Source: Acidobacteriota bacterium
GTDB taxonomy: Bacteria > Acidobacteriota > Aminicenantia > JBFLYD01
Assembly (NCBI GenBank): GCA_040756905.1
Contig: JBFLYD010000054.1
Location: 1-64,000, forward strand
Reading direction: 5' to 3'
Length of the DNA stretch: 64,000 nucleotides
Below, one piece after another: positions 8,801 to 17,275 of this stretch. The number at the start of each line of letters is the position of its first letter. Position 1 is the stretch's first letter. Position numbers and translations under genes: made by a program. Under the pieces are notes generated by a model. The model saw only the letters and a list, made by a program, of their open reading frames with translations. It did no database searches and was not told the origin of the DNA.

Positions 8801-10315
8801 ATGGGAATAATAAAAAAAATATTAATAGCTAACCGGGGGGAAATAGCAGTAAGAGTAATAAGAGCGTGCGGGGAACTTTCAATTAAAAGTGTTGCGATAT
8901 TTTCTGAAGTTGATAAATCCTCCCTCCATGTTCAGATGGCAGATGAAGCAATATTGATCGGCCCACCCTCACCTTTAGAAAGCTATCTGAACATAGAAAA
9001 AATAATCGAAACTGCAAAAAAAGCTGGTTGCAATGCGATTCATCCTGGATACGGTTTTTTAGCAGAAAATTATAATTTCGTAAAAAGATGTGAGGAAGAA
9101 AGAATTATTTTTATCGGACCAAATTCTAAGGCTATGAAACTTGTTGGAAGCAAGCTGGAGTCAAGAAATACAATGAAAAAAGCTGGAATCCCTATTATCC
9201 CCGGGATGAACCAAACTGGTAAAAGTATGGAGAATTTTAAAAAATTTGCTCAAAAAATAGGGTACCCAGTGCTGATAAAAGCCTCAGGTGGAGGTGGTGG
9301 AAAGGGGATGAAAATTGTAAAAAGGGAACAAGAGCTCATACCAAACATAGAATCAGCTATCAGAGAATCTAAATCTGCCTTCGGCGATGAATCTGTTTAT
9401 TTAGAAAAATACATTGAAGAGCCGAGACATGTAGAATTCCAGGTTTTAGCTGATAATTTCGGAAATGCAATTCATCTGTATGAAAGAGAATGTTCAATAC
9501 AGAGAAGATATCAGAAACTAATAGAGGAAACTCCTTCTACCGCCCTTGACGATGAACTGAGAACGAAGATGGGTGAAATCGCAATAAAAGTAATAAAAGT
9601 ATCAGGTTACACAAATGCTGGAACAGTTGAATTTCTTTTAGATAAAAATAAAAATTTTTATTTCTTGGAGGTAAACGCTCGAATCCAGGTTGAACATCCA
9701 GTGACTGAATTGGTCACAGGAATTGACCTGGTAAAACAGCAAATAATGATAGCTAATAATGAAAAAATTTCCATAAAACAGGAAGATATATCGCAGAAAG
9801 GGCATTCAATCGAGTGTAGAATTTATGCCGAAGACCCTGAAAATAATTTCACTCCATCTCCAGGAAAAATATTGTATCTTAAAGAACCAGCAGGTCCAGG
9901 GATAAGAGTTGATTCAGGAATCTATTCAGGCTATGAAGTTTCTCCTTACTATGATCCGATACTGTCTAAACTTATTGTCTTGGGTGAAAATAGAAATAGC
10001 ACAATTGAAAGGATGAAAAATGCATTATCTGAATATATTGTATTTGGAATAAAAACCACAATTCCTTTTCTTTATGATGTAATCCAGCATAAAGATTTTA
10101 TTCATGGGGAAACTTACACTAATTTTATCGATAAAAATATGAAAGAGTGGGGTCTTTTAACGAAAAAAAAAGAATACACCGATCAAGCACTTATTGCAGC
10201 GGCAATCATTTCAATGAATAAATTTCCTAAAAAGAAAACCATTTCTAAAGAATCTGGATTTTTATCACCTTGGCAGATGATTGGACATTGGCGCATAGGA
10301 GAAGGATATAAATAA
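8801..10315 (+). CDS. Biotin carboxylase subunit of acyl-CoA (methylcrotonyl-CoA) carboxylase
   Basis: Carboxylates the biotin of the carrier protein with bicarbonate and ATP. The 504-residue chain has a biotin carboxylase N domain (KKILIANRGEIAVRVIRA), an ATP-grasp fold with the glycine-rich loop ASGGGGGKGM, the HVEFQVLAD and ERECSIQRRYQK motifs, and EVNARIQVEHPVTE near the active site, where the usual EMNTR is EVNAR. Most MCC alpha chains carry the carrier domain on the same polypeptide (about 650 residues); here it is a separate gene starting one base after the stop. It could also serve acetyl-CoA carboxylase, but the location favours the cluster's carboxyltransferase. Confidence 0.9.
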   Translation: MGIIKKILIANRGEIAVRVIRACGELSIKSVAIFSEVDKSSLHVQMADEAILIGPPSPLESYLNIEKIIETAKKAGCNAIHPGYGFLAENYNFVKRCEEERIIFIGPNSKAMKLVGSKLESRNTMKKAGIPIIPGMNQTGKSMENFKKFAQKIGYPVLIKASGGGGGKGMKIVKREQELIPNIESAIRESKSAFGDESVYLEKYIEEPRHVEFQVLADNFGNAIHLYERECSIQRRYQKLIEETPSTALDDELRTKMGEIAIKVIKVSGYTNAGTVEFLLDKNKNFYFLEVNARIQVEHPVTELVTGIDLVKQQIMIANNEKISIKQEDISQKGHSIECRIYAEDPENNFTPSPGKILYLKEPAGPGIRVDSGIYSGYEVSPYYDPILSKLIVLGENRNSTIERMKNALSEYIVFGIKTTIPFLYDVIQHKDFIHGETYTNFIDKNMKEWGLLTKKKEYTDQALIAAAIISMNKFPKKKTISKESGFLSPWQMIGHWRIGEGYK

Positions 10316-10816
10316 ATGGAGTATGAATTTCTCTTTGAAGAAAAAGATTGCAAAATAAAACATTTAAAAAGAGGAAATGAAAGTGTATTTCAGATTAATG
10401 ATAAATCTTATAGTGTTCAATATGATTTAATTTCAGAAAATTTTTTACTCCTTAAAATTGAAAATAAAATTTACAAAGTATATTTTGCTGAAAATGAAGA
10501 TATTAGATATATTAACGTCAATGGAGAATTTTTTATACTCAGACAGAAAGAAAAAGGGCTTAAAAAATTACCAAAAGAAGAAAAATTAGCAGAAGATCAA
10601 ACAATATGCGCCCCAATGCCAGGAAATATAGTCAAGATTAATGTAAAAGAAGGTGAAACTGTTGAAAAAAATCAATCTTTAATTATCCTGGAAGCAATGA
10701 AAATGGAGAATATACTTGTATCTCCTATAAAAGGTAAAGTAGAAAGAATTTATGTATCTTCCAGTCAGCTTGTGAATGCAAACCAGCCCCTCCTTGAAAT
10801 TAAATCTTTTTCCTGA
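10316..10816 (+). CDS. Biotin carboxyl carrier protein
   Basis: A 166-residue carrier that shuttles carboxybiotin between the biotin carboxylase and the carboxyltransferase. The C-terminal biotinyl domain (about 96-165) has the EAMKMEN motif, with K129 as the biotin site, and the APMPGN entry motif. The N-terminal 90 residues resemble the BT linker region of MCC/PCC alpha chains, which suggests this gene arose by splitting an alpha subunit or never fused. The ATG follows the biotin carboxylase stop directly. It ends 15 bases before the convergent GGDEF-like gene, with no clear terminator between. Confidence 0.9.
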   Translation: MEYEFLFEEKDCKIKHLKRGNESVFQINDKSYSVQYDLISENFLLLKIENKIYKVYFAENEDIRYINVNGEFFILRQKEKGLKKLPKEEKLAEDQTICAPMPGNIVKINVKEGETVEKNQSLIILEAMKMENILVSPIKGKVERIYVSSSQLVNANQPLLEIKSFS

Positions 10817-10831
10817 GTCTGTTTCAAAATA

Positions 10832-11602
10832 TTATAAAAATGTGACCTGATTCCCGTCTCTTTTTTTCGAAATGTCTAATGCCTCATTAGCTCTCAGAAG
10901 AAATTGGTCGGTATTTAAAATTAACTCAGACAGAGATGTTAGACCAAAGCTCAAGGTAATTTTAATCTCATTTCTATTTATAGTAAAAATAGTATCCTGG
11001 GCTTTTTTTCTTATTCTTTCCACCATTTGAACTGCATTCTCACCATCTGTTTGAGGCAATATTAAAAGAAAAGTTTGTCCACCAAATCTTCCAATGATGT
11101 CAGTTTCTCTGCAGAAATACTGAATTATCTCGTTTACACCTTTAAGTATTCCATCCCCAACTTTTTGACCGTAAGTATCATTTATAAATTTAAAATTATC
11201 TATGTAGGCAAGAATTATTGAAAGCGGTATTCTATATCTTTTCGATCTTTTCATCTCTTCTTCCAGTTTTTGAAGAATAAATTTCCTGTTATAGATAGGT
11301 AGTAATGAATCACTTATTGAATGAAATTCAGACAATTTTCTTATCTCTTCTAACTGAAATTCAGCTTCTCTCAATTTTTTATAAAGATCAGAAACCTTTG
11401 AATCTTTCTCTTCTTTTACAGTGTTCTTTACATTTTCTATCAAATATAAATATCCTGTAAACATTGCAAGGAGATTTAGAATTATCATTAAAATAACAAT
11501 TTTGAAATCGAATACTTTTATAAGGGAATAGAATAATAAAATTAAAATGAAAGAAATAAATATAAACATTAACAAAAATGCTACTCCAATCCTTCTTTTC
11601 AT
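10832..11602 (-). CDS. Membrane protein with degenerate GGDEF domain
   Basis: A 256-residue protein with two N-terminal membrane helices (about 7-28 and 34-54), a coiled-coil stretch (60-100) and a GGDEF-type domain (about 100-256). Diguanylate cyclases make c-di-GMP from GTP, but here the signature reads GGQTF (174-178) instead of GG(D/E)EF. The first metal aspartate of the DxD motif is replaced by Y133 (YIDNFK), and the usual GH of INDxYGH is GQ. Catalysis is therefore unlikely; a receptor, partner-binding or regulatory role is possible. It lies alone and converges on the carboxylase genes. Confidence 0.75.
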   Translation of the reverse strand: MKRRIGVAFLLMFIFISFILILLFYSLIKVFDFKIVILMIILNLLAMFTGYLYLIENVKNTVKEEKDSKVSDLYKKLREAEFQLEEIRKLSEFHSISDSLLPIYNRKFILQKLEEEMKRSKRYRIPLSIILAYIDNFKFINDTYGQKVGDGILKGVNEIIQYFCRETDIIGRFGGQTFLLILPQTDGENAVQMVERIRKKAQDTIFTINRNEIKITLSFGLTSLSELILNTDQFLLRANEALDISKKRDGNQVTFL

Positions 11603-11661
11603 TATTACTGGTAATTCTAATTTAAAAAAATATATTTTGTAAAGTAAAATTTATACTTTAG

Positions 11662-12729
11662 TCAATCCTTCGATATCCATCCACCACCGATTAACTTGTT
11701 CCCTTCGTAAATAACGGCTGCCTGACCTGGTGTTGGTGCTCTTACTTTCTTGATAAAAGTTATTTTCATCTTATTTTCGGAATCCATCTCAACATACGCC
11801 ATTTCGCCTTGATGCTTATATCTTATCTTCACTTCGAATAATCTTTCTCTCTTAAAATACTCAGGTTCTACAAAAATGTTTATGTTTTCCACATAAATAT
11901 TGTCCTTCAATAAATCTTCTCCTTCTCCTACTATCACTGTATTTTTATGTTCATCAAGAGAAACAACGTAAAGAGGCTTTCCATATGAAATCCCAAGACC
12001 CTTTCTCTGTCCGATTGTAAAATTAAAAATTCCATTGTGTTCTCCGAGAATCTTCCCATTTACATGAACAATCAATCCCTTTTTTTCTTCTGCTCTCGAA
12101 TAGTTTTTTACAAAATCCTTGTAATTGCGGTCTACAAAACAAATTTCCTGGCTTTCATTCTTTTTATAAACACTCAACCCATTTTCTCTTGCAATCTCTC
12201 TAACTTCATTCTTTTTCAGGGTTCCCAATGGAAAAATAATTTTATTCAATGTCTTCTTTTTTATGGGGAAAAGAACATATGATTGATCCTTTTCAGTATC
12301 AGCTCCTTTATAAATAAACAGATGGTCTCTTTCTTTTTTTAATTGAGCATAATGCCCGGTTGCTAAAAAATCCGCATCGAATACAGAAAGCTTATCTAAC
12401 AAAAATTCAAATTTTATGTATTGATTGCAGAGAATGCATGGATTCGGAGTGTAACCATTTAGATAATCAGAGACAAACTTTTCGATTATATATTCTTTGA
12501 ATTCAGTCTCGAAATCGAGGACATAGTGAGATATTTTTAACTTATTTGCTACTAAATTCGCATCTGAGACATCAAGAGCATTACAACATCTCCTTTTACT
12601 TTCATCTCTGTTATAAAAATTCCCTATCCTGTAGGAAACACCAATTACATCATATCCTTCCTTTTTCAATATGGCAGCGGCGGTTGAACTATCTACGCCA
12701 CCGCTCATTGCAACCAGAACCCTTTTCAT
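11662..12729 (-). CDS. mnmA: tRNA-specific 2-thiouridylase MnmA
   Basis: Adds sulfur to U34 of Lys, Glu and Gln tRNAs after ATP activation. The 355-residue length is standard. The PP-loop SGGVDSS (9-15), catalytic C98 in TPNPCILCN and persulfide-forming C197 in ESQEICFVD are all present, as are TGHYA and GQRKGLG. No strong ribosome site precedes the ATG. Instead TATAAT (12738-12743, minus strand) ends eight bases upstream, with TTGATT 16 bases further, so the message may be leaderless. Confidence 0.96.
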   Translation of the reverse strand: MKRVLVAMSGGVDSSTAAAILKKEGYDVIGVSYRIGNFYNRDESKRRCCNALDVSDANLVANKLKISHYVLDFETEFKEYIIEKFVSDYLNGYTPNPCILCNQYIKFEFLLDKLSVFDADFLATGHYAQLKKERDHLFIYKGADTEKDQSYVLFPIKKKTLNKIIFPLGTLKKNEVREIARENGLSVYKKNESQEICFVDRNYKDFVKNYSRAEEKKGLIVHVNGKILGEHNGIFNFTIGQRKGLGISYGKPLYVVSLDEHKNTVIVGEGEDLLKDNIYVENINIFVEPEYFKRERLFEVKIRYKHQGEMAYVEMDSENKMKITFIKKVRAPTPGQAAVIYEGNKLIGGGWISKD

Positions 12730-12737
12730 CTCTTCTA

Positions 12738-12765
12738 ATTATAATTCTTTTCTTCTAATAATCAA
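12738..12765 (-). promoter_or_regulatory. Promoter of mnmA, leaderless architecture
   Basis: On the minus strand, TTGATT (12760-12765), a 16-nt spacer and perfect TATAAT (12738-12743) are followed after eight bases by the ATG. A purine stretch AGAAGAG lies in those eight bases and might act as a weak ribosome site. Confidence 0.5.
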
Positions 12766-12782
12766 AATTGCTTATTATTGTG

Positions 12783-13148
12783 CTGTCCCATAAATATCTT
12801 CAATTACAAACAACTTCCATGAAGCACAATGAAGGGTTATAGGGAAGGAACTTCCCCATGTCTGGGGGTGCTCAGCGAAGCGTCCAGGGAGAGGCTTTCT
12901 CCCATAGGGAAAGTTCATGTCACAATAATATAACGAAAGGCATTTAAGTGACATGACATTAAGTGTGCTTTGCCATATGACTTTTCAAAGAAAAATTATT
13001 TATATCAAAGCACACTGAAGGGGTATGGGGAAGGTATCTTCCCCATGTCTGGGGGGTGCTCAGCGAAGCGTCTAAGGGGGGCTTGCCCCCATAGGGAAAG
13101 TGTCATGTCACAATAATATAACAAAAGGCATTTAAGTGACATGACACT
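12783..13148. repeat. Repeat family A, tandem double copy (structured intergenic element)
   Basis: The 422-base gap between mnmA and the nitroreductase is filled by two copies of one element (about 12821-12971 and 13007-13148). Each starts near AAGCACA, runs through GGGGAAG...CTTCCCC-type hairpins, a GTGCTCAGCGAAGCG stretch and a C/G-rich hairpin (GGGGGC-TT-GCCCCC at 13077-13090), then CATAGGGAAAG. Each ends in an inverted repeat. In copy two the repeat is AGTGTCATGTCAC (13099-13111) against GTGACATGACACT (13136-13148), perfect over 13 bp with a 24-nt loop. Copy one is shorter (TCATGTCAC/GTGACATGA). AGTGTGCTTTG (12962-12972) and CAAAGCACACT (13006-13016) form another inverted pair. No coding sequence is evident. 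Confidence 0.8.
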
Positions 13149-13151
13149 ATG

Positions 13152-13814
13152 CTAATCAACCCACCTAACAATCTCAGAGAGATCAACCCTGAAACTTCTA
13201 TATTGATTTATTATGGCATCCCAGTCCGGATAACCAAGAGATATGCCAATTACTATTCTTTTATTTTCAGGAATATCGAGAAATTTTCTTATCTCATCAG
13301 GGTAGTAAACTACAGAAGCCTGAGGACATGAATAAATTCCAAAATTTAGAGAGGCTAACATTAAAGTCTGGCTGAATAATCCCATATCAAATATTGACCA
13401 GAGTGGCAAAGACTTATCTTGAACCAGAAAGATAATTACTGGCGCTTCAAAAAATAAATAATTTCTTAATCTCAATTCCCTTTTTTTCTGAACTTCTTCT
13501 GCTCCGATTCCCAATAATCTATATCTTCTCAAATTATGCTCATCAACTCTTTTTGAAATATCTTCAGGAAAACTAACTGGGAGAGGGAGATCTGGATTTT
13601 TAGGAGCTTCTCTTTCCGCCATTTTATACAAAATTTGGGATAACCCATCCTTCTTTTTTCCTGAAACTACAATAACTTCCCATGGCTGAGAATTTTGAAA
13701 CGAAGGACTTTTTAAAGCCAGCTCAAGAATTTTTTCAATTATTTTTTTATCTATTGGGTCATTTCTAAAGGCTCTTATGCTTCTTCGTTCCTTGATAGCT
13801 TCTATAATATCCAT
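13152..13814 (-). CDS. Nitroreductase-family FMN oxidoreductase
   Basis: A 220-residue flavoprotein of the nitroreductase superfamily. The N-terminus IIEAIKERRSIRAF is the FMN phosphate-binding RRSxRxF motif, followed by PSFQNSQPWEVIVV and, near the C-terminus, GISLGYPDW. These enzymes reduce quinones, nitro groups, flavins or enamides with NAD(P)H; the substrate cannot be read from sequence. It abuts dtd (one base apart) on the same strand and so is likely in the murJ-dtd transcript. Its stop lies four bases from the end of repeat family A. Confidence 0.85.
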   Translation of the reverse strand: MDIIEAIKERRSIRAFRNDPIDKKIIEKILELALKSPSFQNSQPWEVIVVSGKKKDGLSQILYKMAEREAPKNPDLPLPVSFPEDISKRVDEHNLRRYRLLGIGAEEVQKKRELRLRNYLFFEAPVIIFLVQDKSLPLWSIFDMGLFSQTLMLASLNFGIYSCPQASVVYYPDEIRKFLDIPENKRIVIGISLGYPDWDAIINQYRSFRVDLSEIVRWVD

Positions 13815-14261
13815 TTAATTTCTCCTCCTTTCTAAAATAAAGGTAACAGGTCCATCGTTTATTAAATACACATCCATCATTTCTCCGAATATTCCTTTCT
13901 CGACTTTAACTCCTTTTTCTTCGAGTTTTCTCTCAAACGTTTCAATCAGTTCCTTTGCCTTAACAGGAGCCTCAGCTCTTTCAAATCCAGGCCTTCTTCC
14001 TTTGCCGATAATAGAAGTGATAGTGAACTGGGAGACTACAAGGGCTTCTCCTGAGATATCAAGAAGGGATAAATTCATTCTTTTCACATCATCGGGAAAT
14101 ATTCTGAGATTTGCAACTTTATCTGCTAAATACTCCACCTCCTCCAAGGAATCACCTTTTTCAACACCTACAAACACTAAAATTCCTTTTCCAATTTTTC
14201 CTGCAACATTTCCTTTTATCTCTACTTTTGCTTCTTTAACACGCTGAAGAACTATTTTCAT
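13815..14261 (-). CDS. dtd: D-aminoacyl-tRNA deacylase
   Basis: Removes D-amino acids (and glycine) wrongly attached to tRNA. The protein has 148 residues, the normal length. Family motifs are MKIVLQRVKEAKV at the start, LVVSQFT near 77, GKGRRPGF and the C-terminal NDGPVTF holding the Gly-cisPro substrate-selection motif. The start overlaps the end of murJ by four bases, so the two are translationally coupled. A Cys or Thr nucleophile is not used by this family; catalysis is RNA-assisted. Confidence 0.95.
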   Translation of the reverse strand: MKIVLQRVKEAKVEIKGNVAGKIGKGILVFVGVEKGDSLEEVEYLADKVANLRIFPDDVKRMNLSLLDISGEALVVSQFTITSIIGKGRRPGFERAEAPVKAKELIETFERKLEEKGVKVEKGIFGEMMDVYLINDGPVTFILERRRN

Positions 14262-15838
14262 AATTTATCTTTTTTTCTGAAGAATTTCATAGCTGATTTT
14301 AGTTCATTTCGATTAAAGATGTAAGAAAAAATTGAATAAATTATAATTCCAGATATAATCAAAATAATAAGCTCAAAAACTTTATTGAGAATTGGCTCAT
14401 CTGGGCTAAATACTCTTCTTTTTACACTCAATAAAAAAACTCCCATAATGATTGAGCTCAAAAAACTCTTCATGCTGACTGAAATTAAATTATTTTTTTC
14501 TATTTTTCCTATTTTCTTCTCAAGATATACCCAGAGGAGAAGAAAATTTATAAGACTTGCAATTGAAACAGCAAGAGCAATCCCTCCCTGTTTGAGAGGA
14601 TCCATTAAAACAAGAGCCAAAACAATGTTAGCCCCAATCGAGATAAAAGATATCTTTACGGGAGTTGCTGTATCTTTCAGTGAATAAAACCCAGGTGCAA
14701 GAATTTTCACTCCTGAAATAAAGGGAAGTCCCAAAGAATGAAAAATTAACGCAAATGAAGTCATTTCAGTGGAATTGACGTTGAATATTCCCCTCTGAAA
14801 GAGCACACTTATAATCTCATTACTTAGAGCTATGAGTCCAATCGCAGCAGGAAGTGTGATAAAACTTGTCAATTTAATCGAGAACCTAAGGGAATTTTTC
14901 ATAGAATTAATATCATTTTCTGAAGCCTGCCTTGAAAGAAGAGGCAGCAATGCTGTTGCTAAAGCTATGGAGAATGCTCCGAGAGTTAATTCCATCACTC
15001 TATCAGCATAATATAAAGAAGACACAGCTCCTTGAGGAAGCAATGAGGCTATCTGTGAATTTATAAATATATTAATCTGAACTGCACTTGCCCCAAAAAT
15101 TCCGGGAACCATCAACTTTCCGGTTCTCCTTACATAAGAATCTCCAAAAGAAATTTTCGGACGGAATCTCATACCTATCTTTATTAAAAAAGGAAGTTGA
15201 AATAGAAGTTGAAATATTCCTCCCAGCACTACCCCGATTGCAAATGCTGTAGCAGGACTTTTAAATTTATCTAAAAATAATAAAACACTTCCTATTATTG
15301 CCAAGTTGAAAAGAACAGGGGTAGAAGCAGGGACAGAAAATATATTATATGAATTAAGAATTCCCATAGCAAGGGCAGATAGGGATATGAAAAGGATATA
15401 TGGAAACATCAATCTGTTCAGGTAAATTGTTTCTCCCCATTTTCCTGGAATCTGCTTGAATCCATATGCCATTATTTTCACTATCAATGGTGAAAATATT
15501 ATTCCGATAATCACTATTAATGCTACAATCAAAAGAAGATTCCAGAAAAAAGTATTAGCAAATACCCAGGATTCCTTCCCTTCTTTCTTTTTAGCCTCCG
15601 CAAAAACTGGAATGAAGGATGCAGTCATTGCTCCTTCACCTACGATTCTTCTCAGAAGATTTGGAATTCTGTAGGCAATGGTATATGCATCTCCATAAAA
15701 TCCAGTTCCCAGAAAATAAGCTTGAAGCATGTCTCTAATATATCCAAAAACTCTGCTGATTAATGTAAAAAAGCTAATAGAAAACGTTGATTTAATTAGT
15801 GTTTTATGAAAGGATCCACCGTTACCTTGACTTTTCAA
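14258..15838 (-). CDS. murJ: Lipid II flippase MurJ (MviN family)
   Basis: Moves the peptidoglycan precursor lipid II across the inner membrane. A polytopic protein with about 14 hydrophobic helices. The N-terminal signature TLISRVFGYIRDMLQAYFLG and RIPNLLRRIVGEGAMTASFIPVF is diagnostic. The frame is open to an ATG at 15889, but that would overlap the divergent rpsT gene. TTG at 15838 has AAAGGA six bases upstream and gives 526 residues with a normal MurJ N-terminus, so I choose TTG. It heads a murJ-dtd-nitroreductase transcript. Only 39 bases separate it from rpsT. Confidence 0.93.
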   Translation of the reverse strand: MKSQGNGGSFHKTLIKSTFSISFFTLISRVFGYIRDMLQAYFLGTGFYGDAYTIAYRIPNLLRRIVGEGAMTASFIPVFAEAKKKEGKESWVFANTFFWNLLLIVALIVIIGIIFSPLIVKIMAYGFKQIPGKWGETIYLNRLMFPYILFISLSALAMGILNSYNIFSVPASTPVLFNLAIIGSVLLFLDKFKSPATAFAIGVVLGGIFQLLFQLPFLIKIGMRFRPKISFGDSYVRRTGKLMVPGIFGASAVQINIFINSQIASLLPQGAVSSLYYADRVMELTLGAFSIALATALLPLLSRQASENDINSMKNSLRFSIKLTSFITLPAAIGLIALSNEIISVLFQRGIFNVNSTEMTSFALIFHSLGLPFISGVKILAPGFYSLKDTATPVKISFISIGANIVLALVLMDPLKQGGIALAVSIASLINFLLLWVYLEKKIGKIEKNNLISVSMKSFLSSIIMGVFLLSVKRRVFSPDEPILNKVFELIILIISGIIIYSIFSYIFNRNELKSAMKFFRKKDKL

Positions 15839-15877
15839 ATAATTTCCTTTATAAATAAATATTTTCTGGAGGAATGA

Positions 15878-16150
15878 ATGGTACAGCACAAATCAGCTCT
15901 AAAAGAATGGAAAAAGAGTTTAAAAAGAAGAATGGTCAACAAGACAAATAAAAGCAAACTAAAGACCCAGATTAAAAAATTTAGAAAAGCTATTGAAGAA
16001 AAAAACATTGAAGTTGCAAAAAAATTGTTAAAGCCAACTTTTTCTTTGATAGATAAAACTGTTAAAAAGGGAACCATCCATAAAAATACAGGATCAAGAT
16101 ATAAGTCAAGATTACAGAAATCATTTAATTCTTTAGTATCTACTGAATGA
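15878..16150 (+). CDS. rpsT: 30S ribosomal protein S20
   Basis: A 90-residue, very basic protein that binds 16S rRNA early in small-subunit assembly. The start VQHKSALKEWKKSLKRRMVNK fits the S20 pattern (HKSALKR...RRxxN), as does the C-terminal HKNTGSRYKSRLQK. A strong GGAGG at 15868-15872 sits five bases before the ATG. It is divergent from murJ, and its 39-base upstream gap must hold both promoters unless it is read through. It is followed by a repeat family A remnant. Confidence 0.95.
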   Translation: MVQHKSALKEWKKSLKRRMVNKTNKSKLKTQIKKFRKAIEEKNIEVAKKLLKPTFSLIDKTVKKGTIHKNTGSRYKSRLQKSFNSLVSTE

Positions 16151-16162
16151 CTAATGGGTTCT

Positions 16163-16250
16163 CCCATAACTATCTTCACAAACAAACAATCTCTCCCAAA
16201 GCACACTTCACAAAAGAATAACAAAAGATATTTAAGTGACATGACACTAA
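16163..16250. repeat. Repeat family A, internally deleted copy
   Basis: Between rpsT and holA, a CCCATAACTATCTTCA stretch resembles 12788-12805, followed by AAAGCACACTT and then directly by ATTTAAGTGACATGACACTAA, cut here as ATTTAAGTGACATGACACT. The central hairpins and the left 13-bp arm are missing. It matches the two outer parts of the tandem copy at 12.8-13.1 kb. Confidence 0.6.
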
Positions 16251-17269
16251 CTCTTTAATCCAACTTCAATAATATCAATTATCAATTTTTCAATCATAAT
16301 CTTTGAGGATACCGTTGTCTTCAATTTTATATCAGCTTCAATTAAAAGCTTTTGAATCGCCATTAAATTTTCCATCTCAATCTTTTCGAGCGAATTAAAA
16401 AATTTATACTTATTATAGGTAATTCTCAATTCCTTTATTATTTCATCCCGATTGTATCCATTCAATATCATTAACTTTGCTCTGTAATAGTTGTTAAATC
16501 CTTTTGATATGTAACTGAATATTTTTAGAAGATCATTTCCATCAAAGATTAATCTATTAAATACTTTTAATGATTTTTCAATATTCTCAGCTAATATCGA
16601 ATTTGTGAGTTCCCACGCTTCAAAACTTCTTGTTCCTTCAACTAAAGATTCTACATCCTCAACATCAATTCGATCTTTTTTTTCTATAAAGATCAATATC
16701 TTTTCAACTTCACTCATCAATTTACAGATATCTTTACCTACTGAATCTATTAGATAATTTAAAGCTTCCATTGAGATATCTTTTTTCTCTTTTGAAATCC
16801 TTTCTTTTACCAAAGATTGAATGTCTCCTATCTCAAGGGGTCTCATTTCAAAAAATCTACACCTTTTTTCTAAAATGGAATGCAATTCAGTATCTTTTAT
16901 CTGTCTGGCTGTAAGATGAGCTTTAAAAACCAGAATTGAAAAATCAGATGGATTGGTTAAATAATCTTTCAGGACAATTTCATCTTCCCTTGAAATTTTC
17001 ATTTCAGCAGAAGATCCAATGTCAATAACAGCAATTTTTTTTTCAGATTGAAAAAAAGAATATGATGAAAGAAAATTAATAATATCGCTAAAATTATCGT
17101 CTTTCAGATTAAATTTTCTAAAATTATACTCGATAAATTCTTTTGATATGAACTTTTCTTTTAAATATTCAATACTTTTCTCAAGTAAAAAAGTTTCGTT
17201 TCCAAATAAAAAATAACAGCTCTTCGGCCCTGCCTTTTCTATTTCCTTAATTATCAACAGGTAATTCAA
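16247..17269 (-). CDS. holA: DNA polymerase III delta subunit
   Basis: Clamp-loader subunit that opens the beta sliding clamp. The 340-residue protein has the HolA architecture: an N-terminal AAA-like domain beginning CYFLFGNETFLLEKSIEYLK, a middle helical domain, and a C-terminal collar domain with the EAWELTNSIL and NNYYRAKLM segments. Sequence conservation in this family is low, so the call also rests on its place directly after lptE and near leuS and rpsT, a common arrangement. It lacks a usable ATP site, as expected for delta. Confidence 0.88.
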   Translation of the reverse strand: MNYLLIIKEIEKAGPKSCYFLFGNETFLLEKSIEYLKEKFISKEFIEYNFRKFNLKDDNFSDIINFLSSYSFFQSEKKIAVIDIGSSAEMKISREDEIVLKDYLTNPSDFSILVFKAHLTARQIKDTELHSILEKRCRFFEMRPLEIGDIQSLVKERISKEKKDISMEALNYLIDSVGKDICKLMSEVEKILIFIEKKDRIDVEDVESLVEGTRSFEAWELTNSILAENIEKSLKVFNRLIFDGNDLLKIFSYISKGFNNYYRAKLMILNGYNRDEIIKELRITYNKYKFFNSLEKIEMENLMAIQKLLIEADIKLKTTVSSKIMIEKLIIDIIEVGLKS

Positions 17270-17275
17270 GGGATA

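Noticed and set aside
12783-13148. CRISPR array
   Set aside because: There are only two long, imperfect copies with no short regular repeats, no spacers of uniform size and no cas genes.
14258-15889. ATG at 15889 as the murJ start
   Set aside because: It would overlap rpsT head-on and adds residues not seen in MurJ; TTG at 15838 has a good ribosome site.
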